Shown here: positions 27,723 to 36,424 of the stretch, one piece after another | Numbering within the stretch: position 1 is the stretch's first letter | Layout of the letters: each line of letters starts with the position of its first letter | Assembly (NCBI RefSeq): GCF_900109545.1 | Contig: NZ_FOAP01000034.1 | Span: forward strand, 21,031 to 85,030 | Length of the DNA stretch: 64,000 nucleotides | Reading direction: 5' to 3' | Source of the DNA: Stigmatella aurantiaca | Lineage (GTDB): Bacteria; Myxococcota; Myxococcia; Myxococcales; Myxococcaceae | The notes under the pieces: generated by a model | Seen by the model: the letters and a program-made list of their open reading frames with translations, nothing else | Database searches by the model: none | Told to the model about the DNA's origin: nothing | Program-made: the position numbers and the translations under genes

Positions 27723-30236
27723 ATGGCCGAACCGGAACCTACGCCCGCTGGGCCCAGCCCCTTGGACGCGCTGACGCGCCGCCTCAAGCTCAGTGGAGAG
27801 GTGTGGGGCAAGCGCGTGACGCACGTGCTGCTGCTGCTCATCGTCTCCGTGGCCGCGGGCTTCGTCATTTCCCCTGGGCTCTACAGCCAGCAGATCCCTG
27901 CCCTGGCCGAGGAGCACCTGGGCAAGCCCTTCCGGGCCAACTCGCCCGCGGGCTTCAAGGCCGCGCGGGATTACGAGATCAGCCACGTGGCCATGACGGA
28001 GCAGCGGCGCCAGGAAGCGCGCGGCGCCGTGCGGCCGGTGTACGACTTGAACCCCGGGGTGGGCTCCGAGGTCCGCAACGCCGTGAAGGGCGCCTTCGCG
28101 GACATGCGGGCCCGCCTGGCCGCCAAGGCCGCCGAGGAGAGCGCCCAGGAGGGCGAGGGCGCGGAGGTCCGCCGGGAGCCGGTGAAGCCCAACCGCAAGG
28201 CCCCGGCGCTGCCGCCCCAGGAGGCCGAGCGCCAGCGCAAGGAGCGCGAGGCGCTGCAAGCGGACTTCCAGGAGTTGCTGTTCGGCCAGCGCGACGCCTC
28301 CATGGAGGCGGAGGATTTCCAGGCGCTGGTCACCAACGGCTTCGCGGAAGAGGCCGAGCTGGCCACGCTGGCCTTGCTGGAGCGGGCCTATGGCTCGGAG
28401 CGCGGCCCCCTGTTCATCGGGGGCTCCCGCGAGGAGCTGTCGCGCGAGGGGGCCCTGGGCATCACCGTCCGGGATGTGCGCCACGCGGGCGAGCAGAGCT
28501 TGCCGGGCACCGCGCCGGGCGTGCTGGACGTGCGCGAGACGCACGCGGAGCTGGACCGGTTCGCGTCCATTCCGGGCAACCTGCTGCCGGATGCGCCCGT
28601 GGCCCAGCGGCGGGCGGTGCTGCGGCTGGCCAAGCGGCTGGTGCGGCCCAACCTCACCATCAACATCGCGGAGACGAACGCGCGGCGCCTGAAGGCCTCG
28701 GATGCGGTGAAGGACGCCGTCATCTCCATGAAGAAGGGCCAGCGCGTCATCGGGGACGGGGAGCTCGTCAACGAGACGCACCTGGTCATCCTCAAGGGCA
28801 TGCGGGCGCAGACGGACCGGTTGGATCTGCTGCAACTGCAGATCGGCGGCACGGGGCTGGTGGCGCTGCTCATCGCCGCCTCGTTCGTGTTCTGCCGGAC
28901 GGCGTTCCGGCGGTTCCGGCCCACGCGCAAGGACGGCATGCTGCTGGGCCTGCTGCTGGTGGGAATCCTCGGGCTGCTCCAGCTCTGGGTGTCCATCGCG
29001 GACGCCATCCAGGACCGGTACACGGCGCTGCCCATCGAGGCGCTCTACTACGCCTTCCCCATGGCGGCCGGCGCCATGCTGGTGCGCTTCCTGCTCTCCG
29101 AGGAGCTGTCGCTCTTCTTCGCGCTGGTGCTCGCGTGCCTGGCGGGCGTGATGCTGGGCAACTCCCTGTCCTTCGGCATCTACACGCTGGTGGGCTCGCT
29201 GGTGGCGGCGGACCGCATTCCCCGGGCGCGCGACCGCGTGGGCATCTTCAAGGCGGGCTTCGTCACCGGCCTCGTGAGCCTGGTGGCCGTGCTGTGCCTC
29301 TTCCTGGTGGAGGGCAAGGGGCTCACCCCGGAGACGGTGCTCTCCGCGCTGTTCGCGGCGCTGGGCACTGCCCTGGCCGTGCCGGTGATGGTGATGGCGC
29401 TCACGCCGCTGCTGGAGGCTCTCTTCGGCTATGCCTCGGACATCAAGCTGCTGGAGCTGGCGAACCTGAACCACCCGGCGCTCAAGGAGCTGATCGTCCA
29501 GGCCCCGGGCACCTACCACCACTCCATCATCATCGGCTCGCTGGTGGAGAACGCGGCCGAGGCCATTGGCGCGAACCCCCTGCTGGCCCGCTCGTGCGCC
29601 TACTACCACGACATTGGAAAGGGCCGGAACCCGCTCTTCTTCGGGGAGAACCAGAAGGGGGAGAACCGGCACGACGCGCTGGCCCCCGCCATGAGCGCCG
29701 TCATCATCAAGCGGCACGTGACGGAGGGGCTGGAGATGGCGCGCCAGTACCGGCTGCCCAAGCTGGTGGCGGACGCCATCCCCCAGCACCACGGCACCCG
29801 GCTGGTCGGCTACTTCTTCCACAAGGCCATGAAGGAGCAGGAGGGCAAGGAGAACGCCCCTCCGCTCGACGAGAGCATCTTCCGCTACCCAGGCCCCAAG
29901 CCCCAGTTCCGCGAGGCGGCGCTGGTGATGATCGCCGATGCGGTGGAGGCCTCCACCCGCGCCATGCCCGAGCCCACGAAGGCGAAGCTGCACGCGCAGG
30001 TGCAGAAGATGATCAACATCATCTTCTCCGAGGGGCAGCTCGACGAGTGCGATTTGACGCTCAAGGACCTGAATCTGATCTCGGATTCCTTCCTGCACAC
30101 GCTGGAAGGCATCTACCATGCGCGTCCGGAGTACCCGGCCGGAGCGATGGGTGGAGGGCCGAAGAGCGCACCGCTGATGGTGGCCTCCCCCCCGAAGCCG
30201 GAAGCCAAGAGCGATGGCAAGGCGCGCAGCGCCTGA
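27723..30236 (+). CDS. pgpH: 7TM-HD family membrane phosphohydrolase (PgpH/YqfF type)
   Basis: An 837-residue inner-membrane protein. One N-terminal membrane helix (about 35-55) is followed by a large extracytoplasmic 7TM-HD extracellular domain (about 60-370). Seven membrane helices follow (about 375-590), then a cytoplasmic HD domain (about 610-800). HD residues are visible: TYHHSIIIGSLVENAAE, YYHDIGKG, and QHHGTRLVGYFF. Family knowledge: PgpH of Listeria hydrolyses cyclic di-AMP; that activity in myxobacteria is inference. The start ATG has GAGGA upstream; a GTG four codons earlier is possible. Position between phoH and ybeY is conserved in many phyla. Confidence 0.9.
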   Translation: MAEPEPTPAGPSPLDALTRRLKLSGEVWGKRVTHVLLLLIVSVAAGFVISPGLYSQQIPALAEEHLGKPFRANSPAGFKAARDYEISHVAMTEQRRQEARGAVRPVYDLNPGVGSEVRNAVKGAFADMRARLAAKAAEESAQEGEGAEVRREPVKPNRKAPALPPQEAERQRKEREALQADFQELLFGQRDASMEAEDFQALVTNGFAEEAELATLALLERAYGSERGPLFIGGSREELSREGALGITVRDVRHAGEQSLPGTAPGVLDVRETHAELDRFASIPGNLLPDAPVAQRRAVLRLAKRLVRPNLTINIAETNARRLKASDAVKDAVISMKKGQRVIGDGELVNETHLVILKGMRAQTDRLDLLQLQIGGTGLVALLIAASFVFCRTAFRRFRPTRKDGMLLGLLLVGILGLLQLWVSIADAIQDRYTALPIEALYYAFPMAAGAMLVRFLLSEELSLFFALVLACLAGVMLGNSLSFGIYTLVGSLVAADRIPRARDRVGIFKAGFVTGLVSLVAVLCLFLVEGKGLTPETVLSALFAALGTALAVPVMVMALTPLLEALFGYASDIKLLELANLNHPALKELIVQAPGTYHHSIIIGSLVENAAEAIGANPLLARSCAYYHDIGKGRNPLFFGENQKGENRHDALAPAMSAVIIKRHVTEGLEMARQYRLPKLVADAIPQHHGTRLVGYFFHKAMKEQEGKENAPPLDESIFRYPGPKPQFREAALVMIADAVEASTRAMPEPTKAKLHAQVQKMINIIFSEGQLDECDLTLKDLNLISDSFLHTLEGIYHARPEYPAGAMGGGPKSAPLMVASPPKPEAKSDGKARSA

Positions 30237-30261
30237 GCCGTCCGCCCCAAGGAACCCCATC

Positions 30262-31110
30262 GTGAGACTGCGCAAGGGCAAGCTCATTCCCCGCAAGGAC
30301 GGCAAGCGCATCGAGGAGTTCGTCGGTGCGGCCACCACGGGCACGTCCGCCGCCTCCGTGGCGCGCATGCTGGCGCCGCCGGGCTGGTCCGAGCCCGCTC
30401 AGAAGCCCGAGTTCGACGAGGTGGTGCTCGTGCAGCTCGGCGAGCTGACCCTCGTCATCGACGGCAAGCGAGAGCGCATTGGCCCCGGCGAGGTGGGGCT
30501 CGTGCCGCGCGGCCAGCGCGTCATCTACCGCAACGACGGGAAGGGGGCCTGCGACTACTGGTCCATCTGCTCCCCGGCGTTCCGGCCCGAACTGGCCCAC
30601 ATCGAGGTGCCGGTGGCCCCGCCCCCGCCGGACAACCACGTCACGGTGCAGGTGGCCCACTCGCAGGGCGAGGGCCATGCCCGCACGCTCGCGGCGCTGG
30701 GGCGCACCTTCCTGGACCGGCTGGAGCTGAGCGGGTGCGAGCTGTCGCTCTCCCTGGTGGGGGACCGGGCCATCCGCCGGCTCAACCGCACCTGGCGCAA
30801 GAAGGACAAGGCCACGGACGTGCTGAGCTTCCCGGCCGGGGAGCTGCCCAAGGGCACCCCGGGGCCCCGGCAGCTCGGGGACGTGGTCATCTCCATTGAT
30901 ACCGCCAAGCGCCAGGCCAAGGAGTACGGCCGGACGCTGGAGTCCGAGATGGCCCGCTACCTGGCGCACGGCCTGCTGCACCTGCTCGGGCACGACCACG
31001 AGCGCACCTACGACGCCCGGAAGATGGCGACCCTGGAGGAGAAGCTGCTCGGGGAGCGGGGCATGGTGTCCGACGCCGTCCGCGCCGACCGGGTGCGCCG
31101 GCTCGTCTGA
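30262..31110 (+). CDS. ybeY: Cupin-YbeY fusion: endoribonuclease YbeY with N-terminal cupin-like domain
   Basis: A 282-residue protein; YbeY alone is about 150. The C-terminal half (about 125-270) is YbeY: LVGDRAIRRLNRTWRKKDKATDVLSFPAGE, and the zinc motif HGLLHLLGHDH with three His. YbeY is a metal-dependent RNase for 16S rRNA 3' maturation and ribosome quality control. The N-terminal half (about 30-115) has a cupin-like beta pattern, for example VVLVQLGELTLVIDG and GPGEVGLVPRGQRVIY, but without the usual His ligands. A Pro-rich linker (VAPPPPDNH) joins the two. GTG at 30262 follows AAGGA and is preferred; an ATG at 30214 would overlap the upstream gene and add 16 residues. The reading frame is continuous, so the fusion is real unless a sequencing error joined two genes. 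Confidence 0.88.
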   Translation: MRLRKGKLIPRKDGKRIEEFVGAATTGTSAASVARMLAPPGWSEPAQKPEFDEVVLVQLGELTLVIDGKRERIGPGEVGLVPRGQRVIYRNDGKGACDYWSICSPAFRPELAHIEVPVAPPPPDNHVTVQVAHSQGEGHARTLAALGRTFLDRLELSGCELSLSLVGDRAIRRLNRTWRKKDKATDVLSFPAGELPKGTPGPRQLGDVVISIDTAKRQAKEYGRTLESEMARYLAHGLLHLLGHDHERTYDARKMATLEEKLLGERGMVSDAVRADRVRRLV

Positions 31111-31184
31111 GGGGTGGACGAAGCTCGCGGTTGTTCCGTCCGGGGGCCATGATAGGTAGGCACCTCCCGCGTGTTGGACGGAAC

Positions 31185-32492
31185 ATGCCTCGCCTTGTGC
31201 CCCTGCTCATCTGCCTGCTCGGCTTGTTGCTGTTCCCGGCCCCGGCCTCTGCCGCCGCGCGTCCCCCCTGGGGAACGGGCGAGAGCCAGGGCGAGGACCT
31301 GGTCATCTCCCTGGTGACCTTCAGCCCCGGCGACGACGTGGCCTCCTGGTGGGGCCATGGCTCGCTCGTGGTGGAGGACACGCGGCTGGGCCGCCAGCGC
31401 CTCTACAACTACGGCATGTTCTCCTTCGACAGCACCATGCTGGGCCGCTACGCGATGGGGCGGCTGGAGTTCTGGGTGGACGAGGCGAGCGTGGCCGGCA
31501 CGTACCGCCACTACGAGGTGCTCAACCGCGATGTCCGCGTCCAGATTCTCAACCTGACGCCGGAGCAGCGGCTGCTCATCGCCCGCCTGCTCGCGGACAA
31601 CGTGCTGCCCGAGAACCGCGAGTACCTGTACCACCACTACGACGACAACTGCGTCACGCGGCTGCGCGACATGATCGACCGGGCCATCGGCGGCCAGCTC
31701 CGGCAGGCCGACCAGGCCCCGGCCCGCATGACGCTGCGCGAGCACACGCGCCGGTACACCGCGGTGAGCCCGCCTATGAGCGTGCTGCTCGACTTCCTGA
31801 TGAACGATGAGATCGACCGGCCCATCACCCGCTGGCAAGAGGCCTTCCTGCCGGACGAGCTGGAGCGGCAGGTGGCCGCGCTGCAGGTGCAGCGCCCGGA
31901 GGGGCAGCCGGTGCCGCTGGAGGAGAAGCGGTGGATCTACTTCCAGTCGAACCGGCCCGCAGTCCCCGAGCAGCCGCCCCAGTACGGCCCGTGGATGCTG
32001 GGGATGGGGCTTGCCGTGGGCGCGAGCGCCGTGGGGCTGATGGCCTGGGCGCGCCGGGGAAGCCGCTGGCCGCGCGTGCTGCTCGGGCTGGAGCACGTGG
32101 TGCTGGGGCTGGTGTTCGGCCTGCCGGGCACGGCCCTGTTCGTCATGTGGCTGGTGACGAACCACACGGTGACATACCGCAACGAGAACCTCTTCCTGGC
32201 CAATCCGCTGACGCTGCTGCTGGTGCCGCTGGGGCTCCCGCTCCTGTGGGGCTCCACGAAGGCCCCGGCGCGGCTGCGCGCGGTGTGGGGGGCGCTGGCG
32301 GCCCTGGGCGTGCTGGGGCTCGTGCTCAAGGTGCTGCCCCCGTTCAACCAGGACAACTGGCGGCTCATCGCGCTGCTCTTGCCCATCTCGGTGGGCTTCG
32401 CGGGCGCGTTCTTCCTGGAGCGGGCGTGGGCCCGTGCGAAGCCCGGGCCGCCGGGTGAACAGTCCCTTCCGTCTTCCCCGAAGACCCCCTAG
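31185..32492 (+). CDS. DUF4105/Lnb N-terminal-domain periplasmic and membrane protein
   Basis: A 435-residue protein with a signal peptide (LVPLLICLLGLLLFPAPASA). The periplasmic domain (about 30-260) carries the conserved WWGHGSLVVED, YNYGMFSF and HHYDDNCVTRLRD motifs of the DUF4105 or Lnb N-terminal family. The invariant His, Asn-Cys pair suggests a papain/NlpC-like hydrolase fold, but activity is unknown. About five to six membrane helices make up the C-terminal 150 residues. The ATG at 31185 is chosen because it places the signal peptide at the N-terminus; earlier in-frame ATG and GTG codons exist. Expression context is unclear, being 74 bases after ybeY. Confidence 0.78.
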   Translation: MPRLVPLLICLLGLLLFPAPASAAARPPWGTGESQGEDLVISLVTFSPGDDVASWWGHGSLVVEDTRLGRQRLYNYGMFSFDSTMLGRYAMGRLEFWVDEASVAGTYRHYEVLNRDVRVQILNLTPEQRLLIARLLADNVLPENREYLYHHYDDNCVTRLRDMIDRAIGGQLRQADQAPARMTLREHTRRYTAVSPPMSVLLDFLMNDEIDRPITRWQEAFLPDELERQVAALQVQRPEGQPVPLEEKRWIYFQSNRPAVPEQPPQYGPWMLGMGLAVGASAVGLMAWARRGSRWPRVLLGLEHVVLGLVFGLPGTALFVMWLVTNHTVTYRNENLFLANPLTLLLVPLGLPLLWGSTKAPARLRAVWGALAALGVLGLVLKVLPPFNQDNWRLIALLLPISVGFAGAFFLERAWARAKPGPPGEQSLPSSPKTP

Positions 32493-32524
32493 CGCGCGGG
32501 CCGCGCGCTGACGAGGATTGAGAC

Positions 32525-33647
32525 ATGGCGAACGACACGATGGAGAAGATCAACGGCTTGCGAGAGCGCCTGCTGGCGCTCCGGGGGCATCTTTGACCTC
32601 GACCGCAAGAGGTCCCGCATCTCGCTGATCGACCGTGACTCCACGCTCCCCAACTTCTGGGACGACAACACCAAGGCCCAGGGCCTGCTGAAGGAGAAGT
32701 CCACGCTGGAGGCCAGCGTGGGTGCCTTCGACAAGGTGCTGCGGGGGCTGGACGACGCGCAGACCCTGATGGAGCTGGCCAAGGAGGCCAACGACGAGGC
32801 CAGCGCCCAGGAGGCGGAAGGTTCGCTGTCCGGGCTGGAGGCGGAGATCGCCAAGCTGGAGCTGGCGCGGATGCTCTCGGGCGAGAACGACCGCAGCAAC
32901 TGCTTCATGGACATCAACGCGGGGGCGGGCGGCACGGACAGCATGGACTGGGCCGCCATGCTGATGCGCATGTACACGCGCTTCTGCGAGGAGCGGGGCT
33001 GGGAAGTCGAGATCAGCGACATGGTCGCGGGCGAAGAGGCGGGCTTCAAGAACGTCTCGCTGCACATCCGGGGCGAGTACGCCTACGGCTACCTCAAGGC
33101 CGAGGTGGGGGTGCACCGGCTGGTGCGCATCAGCCCTTTCGACGCGAACGCGCGGCGGCAGACGGCCTTCGCCTCGGTGGACGTCTACCCCGAGGTGGAT
33201 GACTCCATCCGCATCGACATTCCGGAGAAGGACTACGAGCTGAAGTTCATCCGGGGCGGCGGCGCGGGCGGCCAGAAGGTGAACAAGACGTCGTCCACGG
33301 CGCAGCTGCGCCACCTGCCCACCAACATCCTCATCACCTGCCAGACGGAGCGCTCGCAGTCGGCCAACAAGGACATGGCCTTCAAGATCTTGCGCGCGCG
33401 CCTCTACGAACTGGAGCTGAAGAAGCGCGAGGCCGAGCGCGACGCGGCCGAGGCGCAGAAGAAGGACATCAGCTTCGGCAGCCAGATTCGCAGCTACGTG
33501 CTGGCCCCGTACCGGATGGTGAAGGACCTGCGCACCGGGGTGGAGACGGGCAACGTGGACGCGGTGCTGGACGGGGACCTGGAGCAGTTCGTCACCGCCC
33601 AGCTCCTGGGGGTGAAGAACCCCAACCGCGGCGCCTCGCCCGATTAA
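32525..33647 (+). CDS. prfB: Peptide chain release factor 2, with programmed +1 frameshift
   Basis: RF2 reads UGA and UAA stop codons and releases the finished protein. The first 23 codons end at an in-frame TGA (32594-32596); decoding slips +1 on CTT-T and continues GAC CTC from 32595, giving about 373 residues. The site reads GGGGGCATCTTTGAC, matching the classic RF2 autoregulatory shift with a Shine-Dalgarno-like run of G six bases before the stop. After the shift, the anticodon-like SPF motif (RISPFDANARRQT) and the catalytic GGQ (GGGAGGQKVNKTSS) are present. The gene is therefore intact and not a pseudogene. Confidence 0.95.
32582..32597 (+). promoter_or_regulatory. RF2 programmed +1 frameshift site
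   Basis: The stretch CGGGGGCATCTTTGAC contains an internal Shine-Dalgarno-like G run, the slippery CTT codon and the in-frame stop TGA followed by C, the same arrangement as in Escherichia coli prfB. When RF2 is scarce the ribosome pauses at UGA and shifts forward by one base, so RF2 controls its own synthesis. Confidence 0.93.
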
Positions 33648-33661
33648 CCGGAAAAAATCCG

Positions 33662-33686
33662 GGAACCTCCGCGCGGCCCGGGTGTC
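33662..33686 (+). promoter_or_regulatory. Candidate ECF-type promoter ahead of the sigma factor gene
   Basis: GGAACC (33662-33667) followed after 16 bases by GTC (33684-33686) fits the general ECF promoter form (GGAAC near -35, GTC near -10). It sits about 80 bases before the start of the ECF sigma gene, consistent with autoregulation. The -35 element overlaps a small inverted repeat, CCGGA-AAAAA-TCCGG (33648-33662). Match is by eye only and could be chance in GC-rich DNA. Confidence 0.4.
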
Positions 33687-33709
33687 CAAAGGGCAGGAGG
33701 GCAGGGTGT

Positions 33710-33732
33710 CCGGGGCCTGGAGAGGGCCCCGG
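33710..33732 (+). terminator. Strong hairpin between prfB and the sigma factor gene
   Basis: CCGGGGCC (33710-33717), 7-base loop, GGCCCCGG (33725-33732): a perfect 8-bp GC stem with no T-run after it. It may end prfB transcription. If the candidate ECF promoter upstream is real, the hairpin would lie in the 5' leader of the sigma factor mRNA, about 35 bases before the GTG start, where it could affect translation or read-through. Confidence 0.42.
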
Positions 33733-33766
33733 GTACGCCTGCGCACCAGGCCGCGGGAGGTCTCGG

Positions 33767-34393
33767 GTGTTCTGGAGCGGAGTGCTCGACATCGGACGGG
33801 AGCCAACAGACGCCGCCGGGGGCCCGGGGGAGGCGGAGCGGGCGCTGCTGGCACGGTTGCGCCAGGGCGAGCCCGAGGCCTTCGAGGCGCTCGTCCGCGA
33901 GCACCAGGACCGGGTGTACGACTTCTGTGTGCGGATGCTGGGAGACCGGGAGGAGGCGCAGGACCTGGTCCAGGACATCTTCGTCAGCGTCCACCAGAAC
34001 CTCCGCAAGTTCCGCGAGGACGCGAAGCTCTCCACGTGGCTGCTGCGCATCAGCAAGAACCAGTGCCTCAACCGGCTGAAGTACCTCAAGCGCCGGGGGA
34101 AGGGGCGCACGGACGAGTATGTGGACGTAGGTGAAAAGGTGCTCTCCGGGGCGCTGGAGGCCCCGCCCCTGCCGGATGCCATGCTCGACGCGGCGCGCGA
34201 GCGGGCCCGGGTGCAGCGGGCCATCTCGCAGCTCGAGCCGGACGCGCGGATGCTGGTGGCGCTCCGGGACATCGAGGGGCTGAGCTACGAGGAGATTGTC
34301 GACATCACGGAGCTGCCCGAGGGCACGGTGAAGAGCCGGCTGCACCGGGCACGGGAGAAGTTGGCGGACATCCTGGGACGGCTTGAGGAATGA
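33767..34393 (+). CDS. ECF (extracytoplasmic function) sigma factor (GTG start)
   Basis: A 208-residue sigma-70 family factor. Region 2 (about 38-105) includes DRVYDFCVRMLGDREEAQDLVQDIF and FREDAKLSTWLLRISKNQCL, and region 4 (about 145-203) has ISQLEPDARMLVALRDIEGLSY followed by the helix-turn-helix LPEGTVKSRLHRAREKL. No region 1.1 or 3, as expected of ECF factors. GTG at 33767 has GGGAGG 6 bases upstream. Its stop overlaps the start of the anti-sigma gene (ATGA). It resembles RpoE1-type factors described in myxobacteria, one of which influences motility in Myxococcus xanthus; equivalence is not proven. Confidence 0.93.
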   Translation: MFWSGVLDIGREPTDAAGGPGEAERALLARLRQGEPEAFEALVREHQDRVYDFCVRMLGDREEAQDLVQDIFVSVHQNLRKFREDAKLSTWLLRISKNQCLNRLKYLKRRGKGRTDEYVDVGEKVLSGALEAPPLPDAMLDAARERARVQRAISQLEPDARMLVALRDIEGLSYEEIVDITELPEGTVKSRLHRAREKLADILGRLEE

Positions 34394-34773
34394 GTACGAA
34401 TCAGCACAGACTGACGGGCGTGGAACCGCGACTGAGCCACCGCGACGCGAAGGCCCTCTTCTTCGCGCTCGCCGATGAGGAGCTGCCCCCGCCGCAGGCG
34501 CAGGCGGTGCGCAGCCACCTGGACGGGTGCGACGAGTGCCGGGCGGGCTGGGTCCGCTACGCGCAGACGGTCCAGCGGGTGCGCGGGGTGGAGCGGGAGA
34601 AGGCCCCCGCGGCGCTGGCCTCCATGGTGCTGACGCGGGTGAAGCGCGAGCGCAGGTTCGGCCTGCGCAAGCTGCACCTGGCCCACGTGTATTACCGCTT
34701 CCCCGTGGAGGTGCTCATCCCCGTGCTGCTGGCGGCGGCGGTGGCGGCCTTCCTGGTGATGTCCGCCGCGTAA
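34390..34773 (+). CDS. Anti-sigma factor with zinc-finger (zf-HC2) domain
   Basis: A 127-residue membrane protein. The N-terminal cytoplasmic part contains the ZAS motif HLDGCDEC (HxxxCxxC) near residues 43-50, preceded by the helix DAKALFFALADEELPP. One C-terminal membrane helix (about 107-125, EVLIPVLLAAAVAAFLVM) leaves virtually no periplasmic domain, so release of the sigma factor may be triggered by a redox or zinc signal or by a partner protein rather than by a periplasmic sensor. Start overlaps the sigma factor stop. It is predicted to hold the upstream ECF sigma factor inactive. Confidence 0.88.
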   Translation: MSTNQHRLTGVEPRLSHRDAKALFFALADEELPPPQAQAVRSHLDGCDECRAGWVRYAQTVQRVRGVEREKAPAALASMVLTRVKRERRFGLRKLHLAHVYYRFPVEVLIPVLLAAAVAAFLVMSAA

Positions 34774-34861
34774 TCTCTCCGGGGCAAGCCGGGGGCCGTC
34801 ATGTTGCGTTGCGTCCGAGGGGCGCCTTGGCTACGGTGCCGCGCCCTGCGGAAGGCGTGCC

Positions 34862-36412
<1,551 letters not shown>

Positions 36413-36424
36413 TCAAGGGTTCTC

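Noticed and set aside
32525..33647. prfB as a pseudogene because of an early stop codon
   Set aside because: The TGA is in the canonical RF2 frameshift context, and the rest of the gene is intact.
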